NCBI GenBank assembly: GCA_039621445.1
Contig: CP154954.1
Span: 15,429,661 to 15,493,660, forward strand
Source: Euglena gracilis
Taxonomy: Eukaryota; Euglenida; Euglenophyceae; Euglenales
DNA length: 64,000 nt
Direction: 5' to 3'
Both the position numbers and the translations under genes were made by a program. Positions 21,104 to 30,525 of this stretch are shown piece after piece. The stretch's first letter is position 1. Every line of letters begins with the position of its first letter. Below the pieces are notes generated by a model. The model was not told the DNA's origin and made no database searches. It saw nothing but the letters and a program-made list of their open reading frames with translations.

Positions 21104-21914
21104 CTGCAGCCCAATGGCTTTTCCCGCTGCGCTTCAATGGAGCAAGCACAGCTTTTGGGAAGCACCAAAGTGCGTGTAGGGTCTCCCATCCTGGCTTGGA
21201 CACAAAGCGACTGAGGGTGCTGCAAAAGGCGAGCCCTACGTTTCGCAACGCTCCCCGTGGGATATGGACCAACGTGCCTCGACTGTCTTGGGAAATTTCT
21301 TCCCAAGATGGGTGCAGTGGTGGGCAAGGTTGCGAAAAGGGGGTGACTTGCATCGTATCAGCGTTCATCGAGGATTGCGCTGGTGCTGGGGCAACGGGGG
21401 CCTGCGGCCTTCGACCATTCTGGCACTCTAGCTCTTGCCTTTGTGGAAAGGACGGCACAAAATTCTCAGTCAAGCCCTGGCCCTGCGGCGCATGCCCGTG
21501 AATTTCGGAAATCGCTGAGCGCACCCGGGACTCTAGTTCGTCAATGACCATGATTTGCTCAGCTGCGGGTGCCCCGGGGCCCCCATTCAAACTGGGAAAC
21601 GGCATTACAGCCTGGGACAAAGTAGGCGAGAACAGCGGCGTCGAGTGCATTGGAAACCAAGATCCAAGGAGTGGTCGCTGCGTCGGCGGCACAGCGGAGG
21701 TCTGTGCGGCTGAGGCCATTTCAACGTCTTCCTGCTGGGGAGGGCGGGTTTCTGTGGGACCTGGGTTGCTTTCAATGTCGCCACAACTGGCAAGGCTTTT
21801 ACCCCTGCCACAGCGGGGGGGACTGTACCCATACCGCGGTTTTCCCTGGTCAATCAGTTGCCGTACATGGTTGGCGTGCCCTGGGGCCACGTTGGACAAT
21901 TTAAAAGGCCCTGG
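20904..21914 (-). CDS. Element 1 upstream protein, 3' part, with canonical 2A motif
   Basis: Open frame continuing from 30526 across the LTR insertion. It opens with GPFKLSNVAPGHANH, then reads GRGKSLASCGDIESNPGP (2A core at 21756-21782), then a Pro/Gln-rich stretch and a Trp/Pro/Lys-containing region (LWCFPKAVLAPLKR) shared with element 2 near 33975-34030. The frame overlaps the RT frame by 200 bases at +1. The leader's role (nucleic-acid binding or assembly) is unknown. Confidence 0.75.
   Translation of the reverse strand, partial: PGPFKLSNVAPGHANHVRQLIDQGKPRYGYSPPRCGRGKSLASCGDIESNPGPTETRPPQQEDVEMASAAQTSAVPPTQRPLLGSWFPMHSTPLFSPTLSQAVMPFPSLNGGPGAPAAEQIMVIDELESRVRSAISEIHGHAPQGQGLTENFVPSFPQRQELECQNGRRPQAPVAPAPAQSSMNADTMQVTPFSQPCPPLHPSWEEISQDSRGTLVHIPRGALRNVGLAFCSTLSRFVSKPGWETLHALWCFPKAVLAPLKRSGKSHWAAVGRKITERANAYLNRSTEDSWDETRQTRDAQNPKKRTRSSDKKFRGRKPRKIVQPCSKPCHPWGSQ
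21756..21782 (-). other. 2A-like ribosome-skipping motif GDIESNPGP
   Basis: Fits D(V/I)ExNPGP at every position. Preceded by GRGKSLASC. The final Gly-Pro bond would not form, releasing the upstream protein while translation goes on. Confidence 0.85.
21910..21914. repeat. Target site duplication CCTGG, left
   Basis: CCTGG abuts the left LTR; the same five bases lie at 30521-30525 after the right LTR. Confidence 0.85.
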
Positions 21915-22359
21915 AGTATACGTCCCCTGACTCTATTCCCACTGCCTGTCGGCCTACTTACACCCTCCCGTGGGAACAGAACCAGGAGAGTAACAAAAAG
22001 AAAATCTTTTACTTAACTATTAGTTTTTATTGCCTTTGGGCTTATGCAGAGCACAAGGCAGGTGGAGGAGCCCTATGGGCTACGGAAATCGATGCCAAGT
22101 TCTTGGCTGTCCTTTCAGGACTTCAAATCAGAAAAATCAAACTTGAAACAGAAGTCTTGAATCAAAGACCAGAATGGAATAAAATACCACCTGTGGAGAG
22201 GAGAACCAGAATTAGGCTTAGGTATTCCTAATTCAGGCCGTTGGCCATCTGTAGGCATACCACCTAGCATAGTACTGTGTATGGGGCTCAGAGCTATATC
22301 TGGCCGTAGGCTTATACCTACATACACAGTACCATGGCCTTACGGCTGCCTGGTACACA
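21915..22359 (-). repeat. 3' LTR
   Basis: On the minus strand it starts TGTGTACCAGGC and ends GGGGACGTATACT. I see no differences from the copy at 30076-30520 in the stretches compared. Confidence 0.93.
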
Positions 22360-22370
22360 TCCCCCTCCCA
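22360..22370 (-). promoter_or_regulatory. Polypurine tract
   Basis: TGGGAGGGGGA on the minus strand, directly before the 3' LTR, where plus-strand DNA synthesis is primed. Confidence 0.8.
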
Positions 22371-25300
22371 GGGCTATGCCCGATTTCCCTACTGGACCAG
22401 GCCAGTCGGAATGCCAGACACAGTCCTGGGGACGGGGACCTGTCACAGCGCCGTTTGCGGCTTTTGGTTCTCCTGTCACCAGGGGTGTGGGAAGGAAATT
22501 GCGAAATAACGCAAAAACGCGCAAAAGTGGTTAACCGCTTATGCGGTGCCTACTTATTGCGGCAAAGGGGTGGAAGTGGAAGAGCCCATTGAAAAATGGG
22601 GCTGGAAGGTTTCCATTCCAGAAAGTCCCGTCCACCCGGTTTGGGGTGTGTCTATGACACGCGGGGAGGTCTCGTTCCATAATCGGAAAAGATTGAAGGG
22701 TAGGGTGTGGAAGGAGGAGGCACCTGGCCAGTCATACCTGACCATTGAAGAAAGCCTATTTACAAAACCAACTGCCGTCGACAGCGATTTTGCCCGGGGG
22801 GGGAAAGGGGAGAGGAGTGGGGGATGGTCTAAAGACCTTACAAAGAAATTTTTGCTGTCTGGCAGTCTTATGGGGGCCTTAAGGCCGAAAAGTAACAAGT
22901 TGGGAACTATTATTACGGTGTGCGCGCTGTGCGCTGTGCGTCTTCTTAATGGCGGCCTATACCGCTGGGGAAGACTTAAGACTTCGCAGCGCGGCACGGA
23001 CACGATGTTGTCGATGGGGTATCCCCAGAGGCGTATACCTCAGAATAGAGGGCAGTAGCCCTAAAAACTGTAGATTTCTCTTTTTTTGCCTTGGGTGTGC
23101 AGCCTGTAGGCTGAAGGGTTGGCATTAGCCAAAAATAATGGGGGGGTAGGCTTTATCGCCAGAAACATTGCCTTGCGGAATATGCATGGCACAAAATACC
23201 ACTGGGTGTATACCGGAATCAAAAAAAATTCGGCAGATTGCCAAAAAGATCATAATGAGGTGTACAACCGCATAAAAAATGCGGAATTGTGGCAGGCTGC
23301 TGCCAATTCACAGAACAACTGTGGTTGGTGTGGTTTATACCACTTTGAAAATCCGCAAATGAAATGTGAATGCACATAAAAGGATGGAACATTGTTCCAG
23401 TGCGGTGAAATTCATCACAAAAAGCTGGATTTCACCATTTTTGAGCGATGTTTCTTATAAACCTTGCAGAATGACACCATTGGTGTTGCCTTTGGGTCTT
23501 CCGAATTACATCGGTAAGGGGATCCCACTGAATGAAGTTGGGGGGGATCCGAATTATATCGGTAAGGGGGTCCCACTGAATAAAGTGGGGAGGGGTGCGG
23601 CAAGAATGCCGTCAGTGTGGTAAGCAGAAAAAAATACTGCAAATATGACAAAATCTCATCATTGGTGACTATGCCAATGAGAAATACTGACTTTTGTCAG
23701 ATTTTTAGAGAAATCCCTATCAGGATTTAGGGCAGAAAAGCAGATTCTTTGTCGAGAGTTGCATTTCTGTAACCAAAAGTGCAACTTTGTTGCATTTTGA
23801 GTCATTTAAAACTGCAAATTCGCCAAGTGCACATAGTGCTTGTTGAGAGTGTCCAATAACACTGCATGTTTGTTGTTTTTACAGATTTTGGGATTTGGGT
23901 GTCTAATAACACCACATCACCCAAAAAGCTGTAAAATTGTGCAAAAAAATATCGCAAAAAGCAAAAATAAGCTTGAGAATACAAGTAAAACATGTCTATG
24001 ACATCTTGAGCAAAGGAAAAATTGCCGTTATCAGCAAATCCCTTTGCATTCCACTCTGGCATAGTGCCTCATGGTCACTCCCATTAGGGATATGAGTGCC
24101 AGGACGGAGAAAAATCACCAAAAATTGCAGAAAATCAATGATTTAGATGAAAATTTGCACATAAGTGCTCCTAAAAATGATTCTAGTGAGTCGAATTGGC
24201 TCCAAATTGTGGGCTATAGCCCTCTGAACTGTACCAGGCCTAATAGCCCATACAGAGGGGGCAATGGGCAGAATGCTGCCAAAGGTACTAAAAATGGCCA
24301 TTAGCCAATCTGGTAACCAATCGTAATTAGCCATCAGAAACGATGTAGGGAACAGTATAGAAGCCTTTCAGGTTGATTTGCCAGTCTGGTACACGATCGT
24401 ACAAGATCTGGCTCAAAATTTGGCTTTTGGCCGGATTGGCTGGGCTTAATTCAATTTTTCACGATCTCCTCAAATAAGAGTACCGTGCAGAGTTACAGCG
24501 ATCTGTTTGCACCGCTGGACGGCTCATCGAACGAGCTTTCGAATGAGGGGTAACATGGCCTATCGACCAGCTACAGGCGCTGAGATACGTCTTTGATCTT
24601 TTGCCTGTGTGAGTGAGCTTTTGCTATAAGCTCCCATAATTTATTCTACAAAGACAACTTTTGGTTTCTATCTCATACGCACTACTACATACAGTCAAAA
24701 CCTCATGGTACGAGGTGCCAGAAATTTTGAAGCTTTTGTGGTGGTTTTGGGCTATGCCAAAGTGACACTTATGCAAATCTGCATAAAACTAGCCTATTTG
24801 GCTTGTTTTGGCCAATTCAGCCACTTTCAGCCATGTAATATGGCTTTTTGTGCCATTTTTTGAGGTCCTATGGACTTTTCACTTTATAATATGGATTTGT
24901 GGACCTTTGGTCCTTTTGGTCCTTGCAATTTGTGCAAATACGTCCTATGGACCCATGGACCACATGGGTAATGGCCCATAGGCCTTGCACATCATAGGGT
25001 GTATTGGTCACATAGACCTAAGGCTAAGTGGTCAAGTCCACAAAAATGCATGTTTGAATGAAATATCTTCATTTTGGGGGGGGTGGGCAACTATGTTGCA
25101 GATTTTCTCAAGGAATTCAACTTATTTCCCCATCGGGATTCACTTCTGCAATATGAAAAAGGCCATTTTGTTCACAAAATAGCTGTTCTTCACAAAGCTG
25201 TGCAAGTTTATGGGAAAAATGCAGTATTTGCAATGTATCCCAAAAACTTATCACACACCTTGTGTTTTTGCAAATAACTTTGAAGTGGACGCAATTGTGC

Positions 25301-26641
25301 GCTTGAATGATCAAAACACCTTTGGTGTTCGCCAATTTGGCCAACAAGTTCATGGTCAAAGAAGGGGGGATGGCTACTTTTGTTGCTTAAGTAAACCAAA
25401 TCTGCATTTTGAGCATGTGGTTTGCAAATAAACAACAAAAGTGCCATTGTGAAATATGTACACAAACATCTTTGGGACTTATTCCCAAAAGAATATGGTT
25501 GCGTTGGGCAGATACCCATTTGTAAGAATACGCAGGGGGGGGCGCATCTTGTGGGGGGGGGGGCTGTTTGTGGGCTGCGCAATATGCGCGGTGGGCATGC
25601 GGTGGAGGTGTGCGCTATGCGCGGTGTGCAAAACAACATGCACGCGATGAGCGCTATGCGCGTGCGGAGCGCAATATGCGCGGGGGTGTGAGCCACATAG
25701 GCGCGGTGGTTGGGGCCGCCATATAGCGCGGGGGGGGGCATTATGCGCTATGCGCGCGAGGGTGGGTGGCGCCATAGGCGCAGCGTCTGTGTTATACGCA
25801 CTTTGCGCAATATGCGCAGGGAGGCGCCAAAGGCGAGGGGGGTGGTGGGTGCCATTGGCGCTCGAGTGGCGGGGGCGCCATAGGCGCGGGGCTGGTGGTA
25901 AGTTTGGTTTCGGTTATTTCCTTTTGTGTTTGGTTATTGGTTGTGTGGGAATTTCTCTATTAGTGCACTCTTTGGGGGGAGGTGCTGAGTAGTTGTCCTT
26001 GTCGCGCGTGTTGGTCTGGGGGGGTGGAGTGTGTAAGAAAACTTGTATGCGAATTTGAGCTGCGGGGGGTGTACAGGATTGTCTGCAATCGACAAACCTG
26101 GTGGAGAACGAAAAATGGAAGCAGCTGGGCGACTACTCGACACCATTCGAATTTCAGGCCTTAGGGCTTTCGTCTTGGAACCCAGTGAAACGATGGGGGG
26201 TTAAGCTACTTGTTACCCCTACCGCATGTGGCACGTTTGTGGATATGCGGTGGGTAGGGGGGGCACTTTCTCTTTACCCCGGGTTGAAAACGGTGTTTGT
26301 GTTGTTGAAAACGGTGTTGCTGTCATCGAAAAAGGTGTGTAAAAGTGATGATTAGTGGGAGTTTTGGGGGGGGGGGAATAATTTTGCGGTGTTGTGTGCA
26401 TTCTTGGAGCGGGAATCAATTCAACCACATGGACATTCATGGGGTATCCCATGATAAACCACAACCGGAAACACAAAACTGTCTATATGTCAAATGTTTG
26501 GCAGAATTTTGAGCGGGGACACCGGAAAATCCTGGAACGATGACCAGAAAGGATACTGGGCAGGGGATGACTAGGGTCATGACTCCTGTCACCTCCTTTC
26601 TAGTAGCCTCTGTAGTCCGCATCCCTGGGTTTCGGGTGTCT
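22371..26641. other. LTR element interior, non-coding part
   Basis: No pol homology on either strand. Features seen: a 170-codon plus-strand frame at 22546-23058 with no recognised motif; a short tandem repeat with GGTAAGGGG(A/G)TCCCACTGAAT at 23510-23585; and a region of repeated ATGCGC(G) and GGGCGCCATAGGCGC motifs at 25540-25890. Such long non-coding interiors are usual in LARD-type elements. Confidence 0.5.
25540..25890. repeat. GCGC-rich degenerate repeat
   Basis: Repeated (A/T)ATGCGCG and GCCATAGGCGC units, strongly self-complementary. It lies inside the LTR element. Confidence 0.7.
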
Positions 26642-27406
26642 TTACTCAAAATCCGAACCGGTGGCCATATCAGCCCTTGACTTTTTGGACGCATATACGT
26701 CTCTGAATTTATGAGCCCTAAAGCAGGGATGATCCCTTTGGTTACGTGGGGTATCATCCCCCTCCCTGCCCGAAGCCGGGTGATAACCCTCGATAGAGGT
26801 TGTTCTTTGACCTACCATATGCCTTTTGGCGGAAGTATGACCTTTTGAACTGCGAGTCATATCGCGATGGCTATGGCTTGGGTGGGGAGGAGTCGCATAG
26901 CGACATTTGGGTGAGGGGTGGTTGGTGGATCCGCACAGTGAACATGTGGATCGTGATCGATATTTTGATTTTTGCGAATGCACGTCTTGTGAAAAACGAG
27001 AACTGCATTGTGAGGCTGATCCTCTTGGGCTTGCGTTGCGCTTTCGCGCTGCGGGATTTGGACAATGGCAAGATATATGACCCTTTTTGTTACACAAAAA
27101 GCACAGTTTGTCCAAAAATTCATCTAAAGAGCGCGAATCACGCAATTTGGATTCCGCTATAGCGGTATGTGATAAGCGTGACACTTTTTTCAAAGAACTG
27201 ACTTGGATAGCGGGTATTCCTGCTGTGGGGTGGCTCGTATAAGCCGACTGGATTTGTCCTAGAAGCTGTGATAGCTTCAACTGTTTGGAAACATAGTTCC
27301 ATCGCTCATCGAGCGTCAAAATATGTCCTGCGAGTTCCTCGCGGTGAATATCTTTGATGAGTTTGGGTATAAAGTGCAGTAATACTGCATCAAATTGCTC
27401 TTTCAT
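26642..27406 (-). CDS. LTR element gag, C-terminal part with two zinc knuckles
   Basis: A 254-residue frame starting with ATG at 27404-27406. It holds CFLCNKKGHISCHC, then CSLCGSTNHPSPKC, with a Ser/Arg/His-rich basic region around and after them, typical of nucleocapsid RNA binding. It is in the same frame as the upstream gag part, from which it is separated by two TAG codons (27455-27457 and 27413-27415). It may be made by readthrough or by separate initiation, or one or both stops may be mutations. Confidence 0.75.
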   Translation of the reverse strand: MKEQFDAVLLHFIPKLIKDIHREELAGHILTLDERWNYVSKQLKLSQLLGQIQSAYTSHPTAGIPAIQVSSLKKVSRLSHTAIAESKLRDSRSLDEFLDKLCFLCNKKGHISCHCPNPAARKRNASPRGSASQCSSRFSQDVHSQKSKYRSRSTCSLCGSTNHPSPKCRYATPPHPSHSHRDMTRSSKGHTSAKRHMVGQRTTSIEGYHPASGREGDDTPRNQRDHPCFRAHKFRDVYASKKSRADMATGSDFE

Positions 27407-27454
27407 TTGCGTCTACTTCGGCTGCCAAAGAAAGCCATTTTGAGTACCATAGGT

Positions 27455-29830
27455 CTATCGACCTCCATTTTCGGTCATGGGGGGCACATTGCCGCCATTT
27501 TTTTCCAGAATGATTCTGGAAACTAAACTGGAACATGATGAAGCATATTGCTCAACCAAATCCTGAAAAGAAATGCGCCCGCGAATGACCAATTGTCTGG
27601 CGCGTTCCTTTTCATCTTTTGGTAGACAATCTACGAATTCCATTTTGATCACCTCTGGGTTTCCATTGTGGGTTGATCCTTTCAGATCCCAATAATATTC
27701 CCAATCACGGAAAAACTGTTTCCATGTTGTTGGGTCACCGTCCCATTGGGGCTTTACCTTTTTCGCGATAGCGATGATTCCTTTTATATCTTTCTGAGTC
27801 TCCCATGGCCCTTTGGTGGTATTCAAGGAGGTTGGGCCTGGGCGCAAAGCCGCACCATGCGCGGGTACCTCGGTGGTTGCACCAAGTGTACTTTTGGGTG
27901 TATTTTGTGAATGCGCATTCAATTTTCCACTTGGTGTACCATAGGTACCTTGCAAACTTGGTGAATCGCGAATGCGCGAATGGTGATGCTGATGCATCTC
28001 AGGATCAATACCATGTGCGGGAGTGCGGCTCATACCGGGTTTTTGTTGTAATAAACGCAATTGTGCGTGTACTTGATCCAAATTTTCTGTAAAGTCACCA
28101 AAATTTTTCTCCAAATCATCGAGAATTTTCAGATGATCGGTGATTGCACCAATATCTTCCTGCAAACGCTTAATACGCCTGCGGTGTTTGGACATATCGT
28201 CCAAAAGAGGGATTTTGTCAGAAAAAGACCGGAAATCTTGCGAAATTTTTCCAAAACCACCTTCCAATTCCCGTAGTCGCACAGCTAGAGTGTGCACCGC
28301 TTCGGAAATAGATTCCAGTTGTGGAGGTGGTTTGGAAGGAGGGGTATTTTGCGGATTCCGCACGTTTTCAGCCATTGGCTGTTCCAAACACACAGAAACT
28401 TGCGCAGATAGCGCTAAGAAATCTTTTTGCAAGTTTTTGACTTGCTGATTTACTGTTTCCTCGGTCCGTATCGGACTGTCACAAAATTTTCTCCTGACTT
28501 GGTGATTTTCATTACGCATATCTGCAGAAAATCGCTGAAATTCTAAATTTTGTGAACATGGTACCGTATTGCGGTTTTGCAACTCCGCAATTGCGGTTTG
28601 GATGTCAACAATATTATTCTGCCACCGTTGGTGGTAAGCATCCTGCCTGCTTGCGATATTCGCGATATGGGCGTAAAAACTTGTTATATCAGCAGAATTT
28701 TCACCACACCTACATGATTTTCGCTCCAACTTGGAAAGTCTTTCCTCCAGTTGCTGCACATAAGTGCTGGAAGCGAAACCTTCACCAGGTTGGGTGTGCA
28801 CATGGTGAAAATTTGCCGATTCACGGCTCAGTTGCATAATGCGCTGTTGCGCTTCCTGGAATGCAGCAGCTAGGGTATCGAACTGCTTCAAGGTAACAAA
28901 ATCTCCCATATCAGGATTTTTGTGGTCAAAAAGTGCCATTATTGGCTCCACTTTTGTCAACAAATTTTGCAAACTATGTTGCATGTGCAAAAATGCCGCA
29001 TCATCGCTGGATTGCACCTCACACAAATTTTCGCTCAGTCTCTGAGAGTTTTGTGCGGGTGTGTCCTCCGTTGGAGGACATGCCAGCATGTGGTGAACCA
29101 CATCAGTGGGTTGTTTGTCAATTGTGCCTGTAGGCACCGTTGCGACATCCTGATGCAGGGAAATACAACAAGATGCGTGACTTTTATAATCACACTGGGC
29201 GATGGGTTGCTCGATGGAGCCACACGCCGATAGGCGTTGCACACATTGCGCAGCAGGGTTATCGCCTAAATCAAACACCGTTAGGTGTGGAAACTCCTGG
29301 GTGGGGAGATGCTCGATGGAGCTTGATACCTTTAGGCGTTGCACCCTTTGGGTGTTGGAATGCTCGATAGAGCTGGGAACGGTGGGAGAATGCTCCATAG
29401 AGCTGGGGGTTGGACGTAATTGCTCGATAGAGCTGTCCACTGTGGCGGGATGCTCGATAGAGCGGGACACCGTTAGGTGTGGCACCCATTGGGTGGGGGG
29501 TTGCTCGATAGAGCTGTGGGGGGAATGCTCAATAGAGCTGGAAAACGGGGTGGGGGAATGCTTGATAGAGCTCGAAAGCGGGGTGGGGGAATGCTCGGTA
29601 GAGCTGAAAATTATGGTAAGGGGATGCTCAATAGAGCTGAAAACTGGGGTGTGGGGATGCTCAATAGAGCTGGAAACCACTGGGGTGGGGGAATGCTCAA
29701 TAGAGCTGGGAGTTGCCCCATATAGGGCCACACACCTGGGTTGGAGCATATACTCCTGCAACAAATCTTCATCAAAGTTTCTCAAAGAACCAATCAAAGC
29801 TTTTGATGTGTTGGTGCTTGAGCTCTGCAT
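27455..29830 (-). CDS. LTR element gag, N-terminal part
   Basis: Start chosen at the ATG at 29828-29830 (MQSSSTNTSKAL); the frame is open a little further upstream without another ATG. The N-terminal 200 residues hold a tandem repeat of SSIEHSPTP-type units (29230-29720). Then come long coiled-coil-like stretches, for example HSLQNLLTKVEPIM and KRLQEDIGAITDHLKILDDL. Near the C-terminus is WDGDPTTWKQFFRDWEYYWD, like the W-x2-F capsid motif of gag proteins, which form the particle around the RNA. It ends at TAG 27455-27457. Confidence 0.75.
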   Translation of the reverse strand: MQSSSTNTSKALIGSLRNFDEDLLQEYMLQPRCVALYGATPSSIEHSPTPVVSSSIEHPHTPVFSSIEHPLTIIFSSTEHSPTPLSSSIKHSPTPFSSSIEHSPHSSIEQPPTQWVPHLTVSRSIEHPATVDSSIEQLRPTPSSMEHSPTVPSSIEHSNTQRVQRLKVSSSIEHLPTQEFPHLTVFDLGDNPAAQCVQRLSACGSIEQPIAQCDYKSHASCCISLHQDVATVPTGTIDKQPTDVVHHMLACPPTEDTPAQNSQRLSENLCEVQSSDDAAFLHMQHSLQNLLTKVEPIMALFDHKNPDMGDFVTLKQFDTLAAAFQEAQQRIMQLSRESANFHHVHTQPGEGFASSTYVQQLEERLSKLERKSCRCGENSADITSFYAHIANIASRQDAYHQRWQNNIVDIQTAIAELQNRNTVPCSQNLEFQRFSADMRNENHQVRRKFCDSPIRTEETVNQQVKNLQKDFLALSAQVSVCLEQPMAENVRNPQNTPPSKPPPQLESISEAVHTLAVRLRELEGGFGKISQDFRSFSDKIPLLDDMSKHRRRIKRLQEDIGAITDHLKILDDLEKNFGDFTENLDQVHAQLRLLQQKPGMSRTPAHGIDPEMHQHHHSRIRDSPSLQGTYGTPSGKLNAHSQNTPKSTLGATTEVPAHGAALRPGPTSLNTTKGPWETQKDIKGIIAIAKKVKPQWDGDPTTWKQFFRDWEYYWDLKGSTHNGNPEVIKMEFVDCLPKDEKERARQLVIRGRISFQDLVEQYASSCSSLVSRIILEKNGGNVPPMTENGGR

Positions 29831-30060
29831 ATTTTTATTTATTTGCAGAAACAAGCACAAGAAAGCCCAAAAAGTAAGCAAAGGAACAAACTCAGAAGGA
29901 TGTGGCAGCGTATACTGCCCAGAGCCTCCTGAAGCTCGTACCTGTGCTTAGAAGTTGGCTCCAAACAGCTCGTGGATGCTTTGTGGCCTATAGCCTCAAC
30001 ACCACTCACTGTTTGAAGTCACCTGTTAAGATGGGGGGAAGAAGGGGCGTAGGAAAGAAA

Positions 30061-30075
30061 CCTAATCTGCTACCA
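30061..30075 (-). promoter_or_regulatory. Primer binding site (tRNA-iMet type)
   Basis: TGGTAGCAGATTAGG on the minus strand, directly after the 5' LTR. TGGTAGCAGA is complementary to the 3' end of eukaryotic initiator tRNA-Met including CCA. Confidence 0.8.
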
Positions 30076-30520
30076 AGTATACGTCCCCTGACTCTATTCC
30101 CACTGCCTGTCGGCCTACTTACACCCTCCCGTGGGAACAGAACCAGGAGAGTAACAAAAAGAAAATCTTTTACTTAACTATTAGTTTTTATTGCCTTTGG
30201 GCTTATGCAGAGCACAAGGCAGGTGGAGGAGCCCTATGGGCTACGGAAATCGATGCCAAGTTCTTGGCTGTCCTTTCAGGACTTCAAATCAGAAAAATCA
30301 AACTTGAAACAGAAGTCTTGAATCAAAGACCAGAATGGAATAAAATACCACCTGTGGAGAGGAGAACCAGAATTAGGCTTAGGTATTCCTAATTCAGGCC
30401 GTTGGCCATCTGTAGGCATACCACCTAGCATAGTACTGTGTATGGGGCTCAGAGCTATATCTGGCCGTAGGCTTATACCTACATACACAGTACCATGGCC
30501 TTACGGCTGCCTGGTACACA
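30076..30520 (-). repeat. 5' LTR
   Basis: 445 bp, same ends as 21915-22359. It should hold the promoter; I see no clear TATA box. Confidence 0.93.
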
Positions 30521-30525
30521 CCTGG
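30521..30525. repeat. Target site duplication CCTGG, right
   Basis: Pairs with 21910-21914. Confidence 0.85.

Larger units (their letters stand above)
21915..30520 (-). mobile_element. Complete non-autonomous LTR retrotransposon, 8606 bp
   Basis: Two 445-bp LTRs of equal length and near identity flank an 8-kb interior, with a 5-bp CCTGG duplication, a primer binding site and a polypurine tract. Transcription is on the minus strand. The interior has a gag with two zinc knuckles but no protease, RT, RNase H or integrase that I can find, so it needs enzymes from another element. The near-identical LTRs indicate recent insertion. It sits inside non-LTR element 1. Confidence 0.92.

Noticed and set aside
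25208-25775. Cys/Ala/Pro-rich minus-strand frames
   Set aside because: Driven by the ATGCGCG repeat inside the LTR element.
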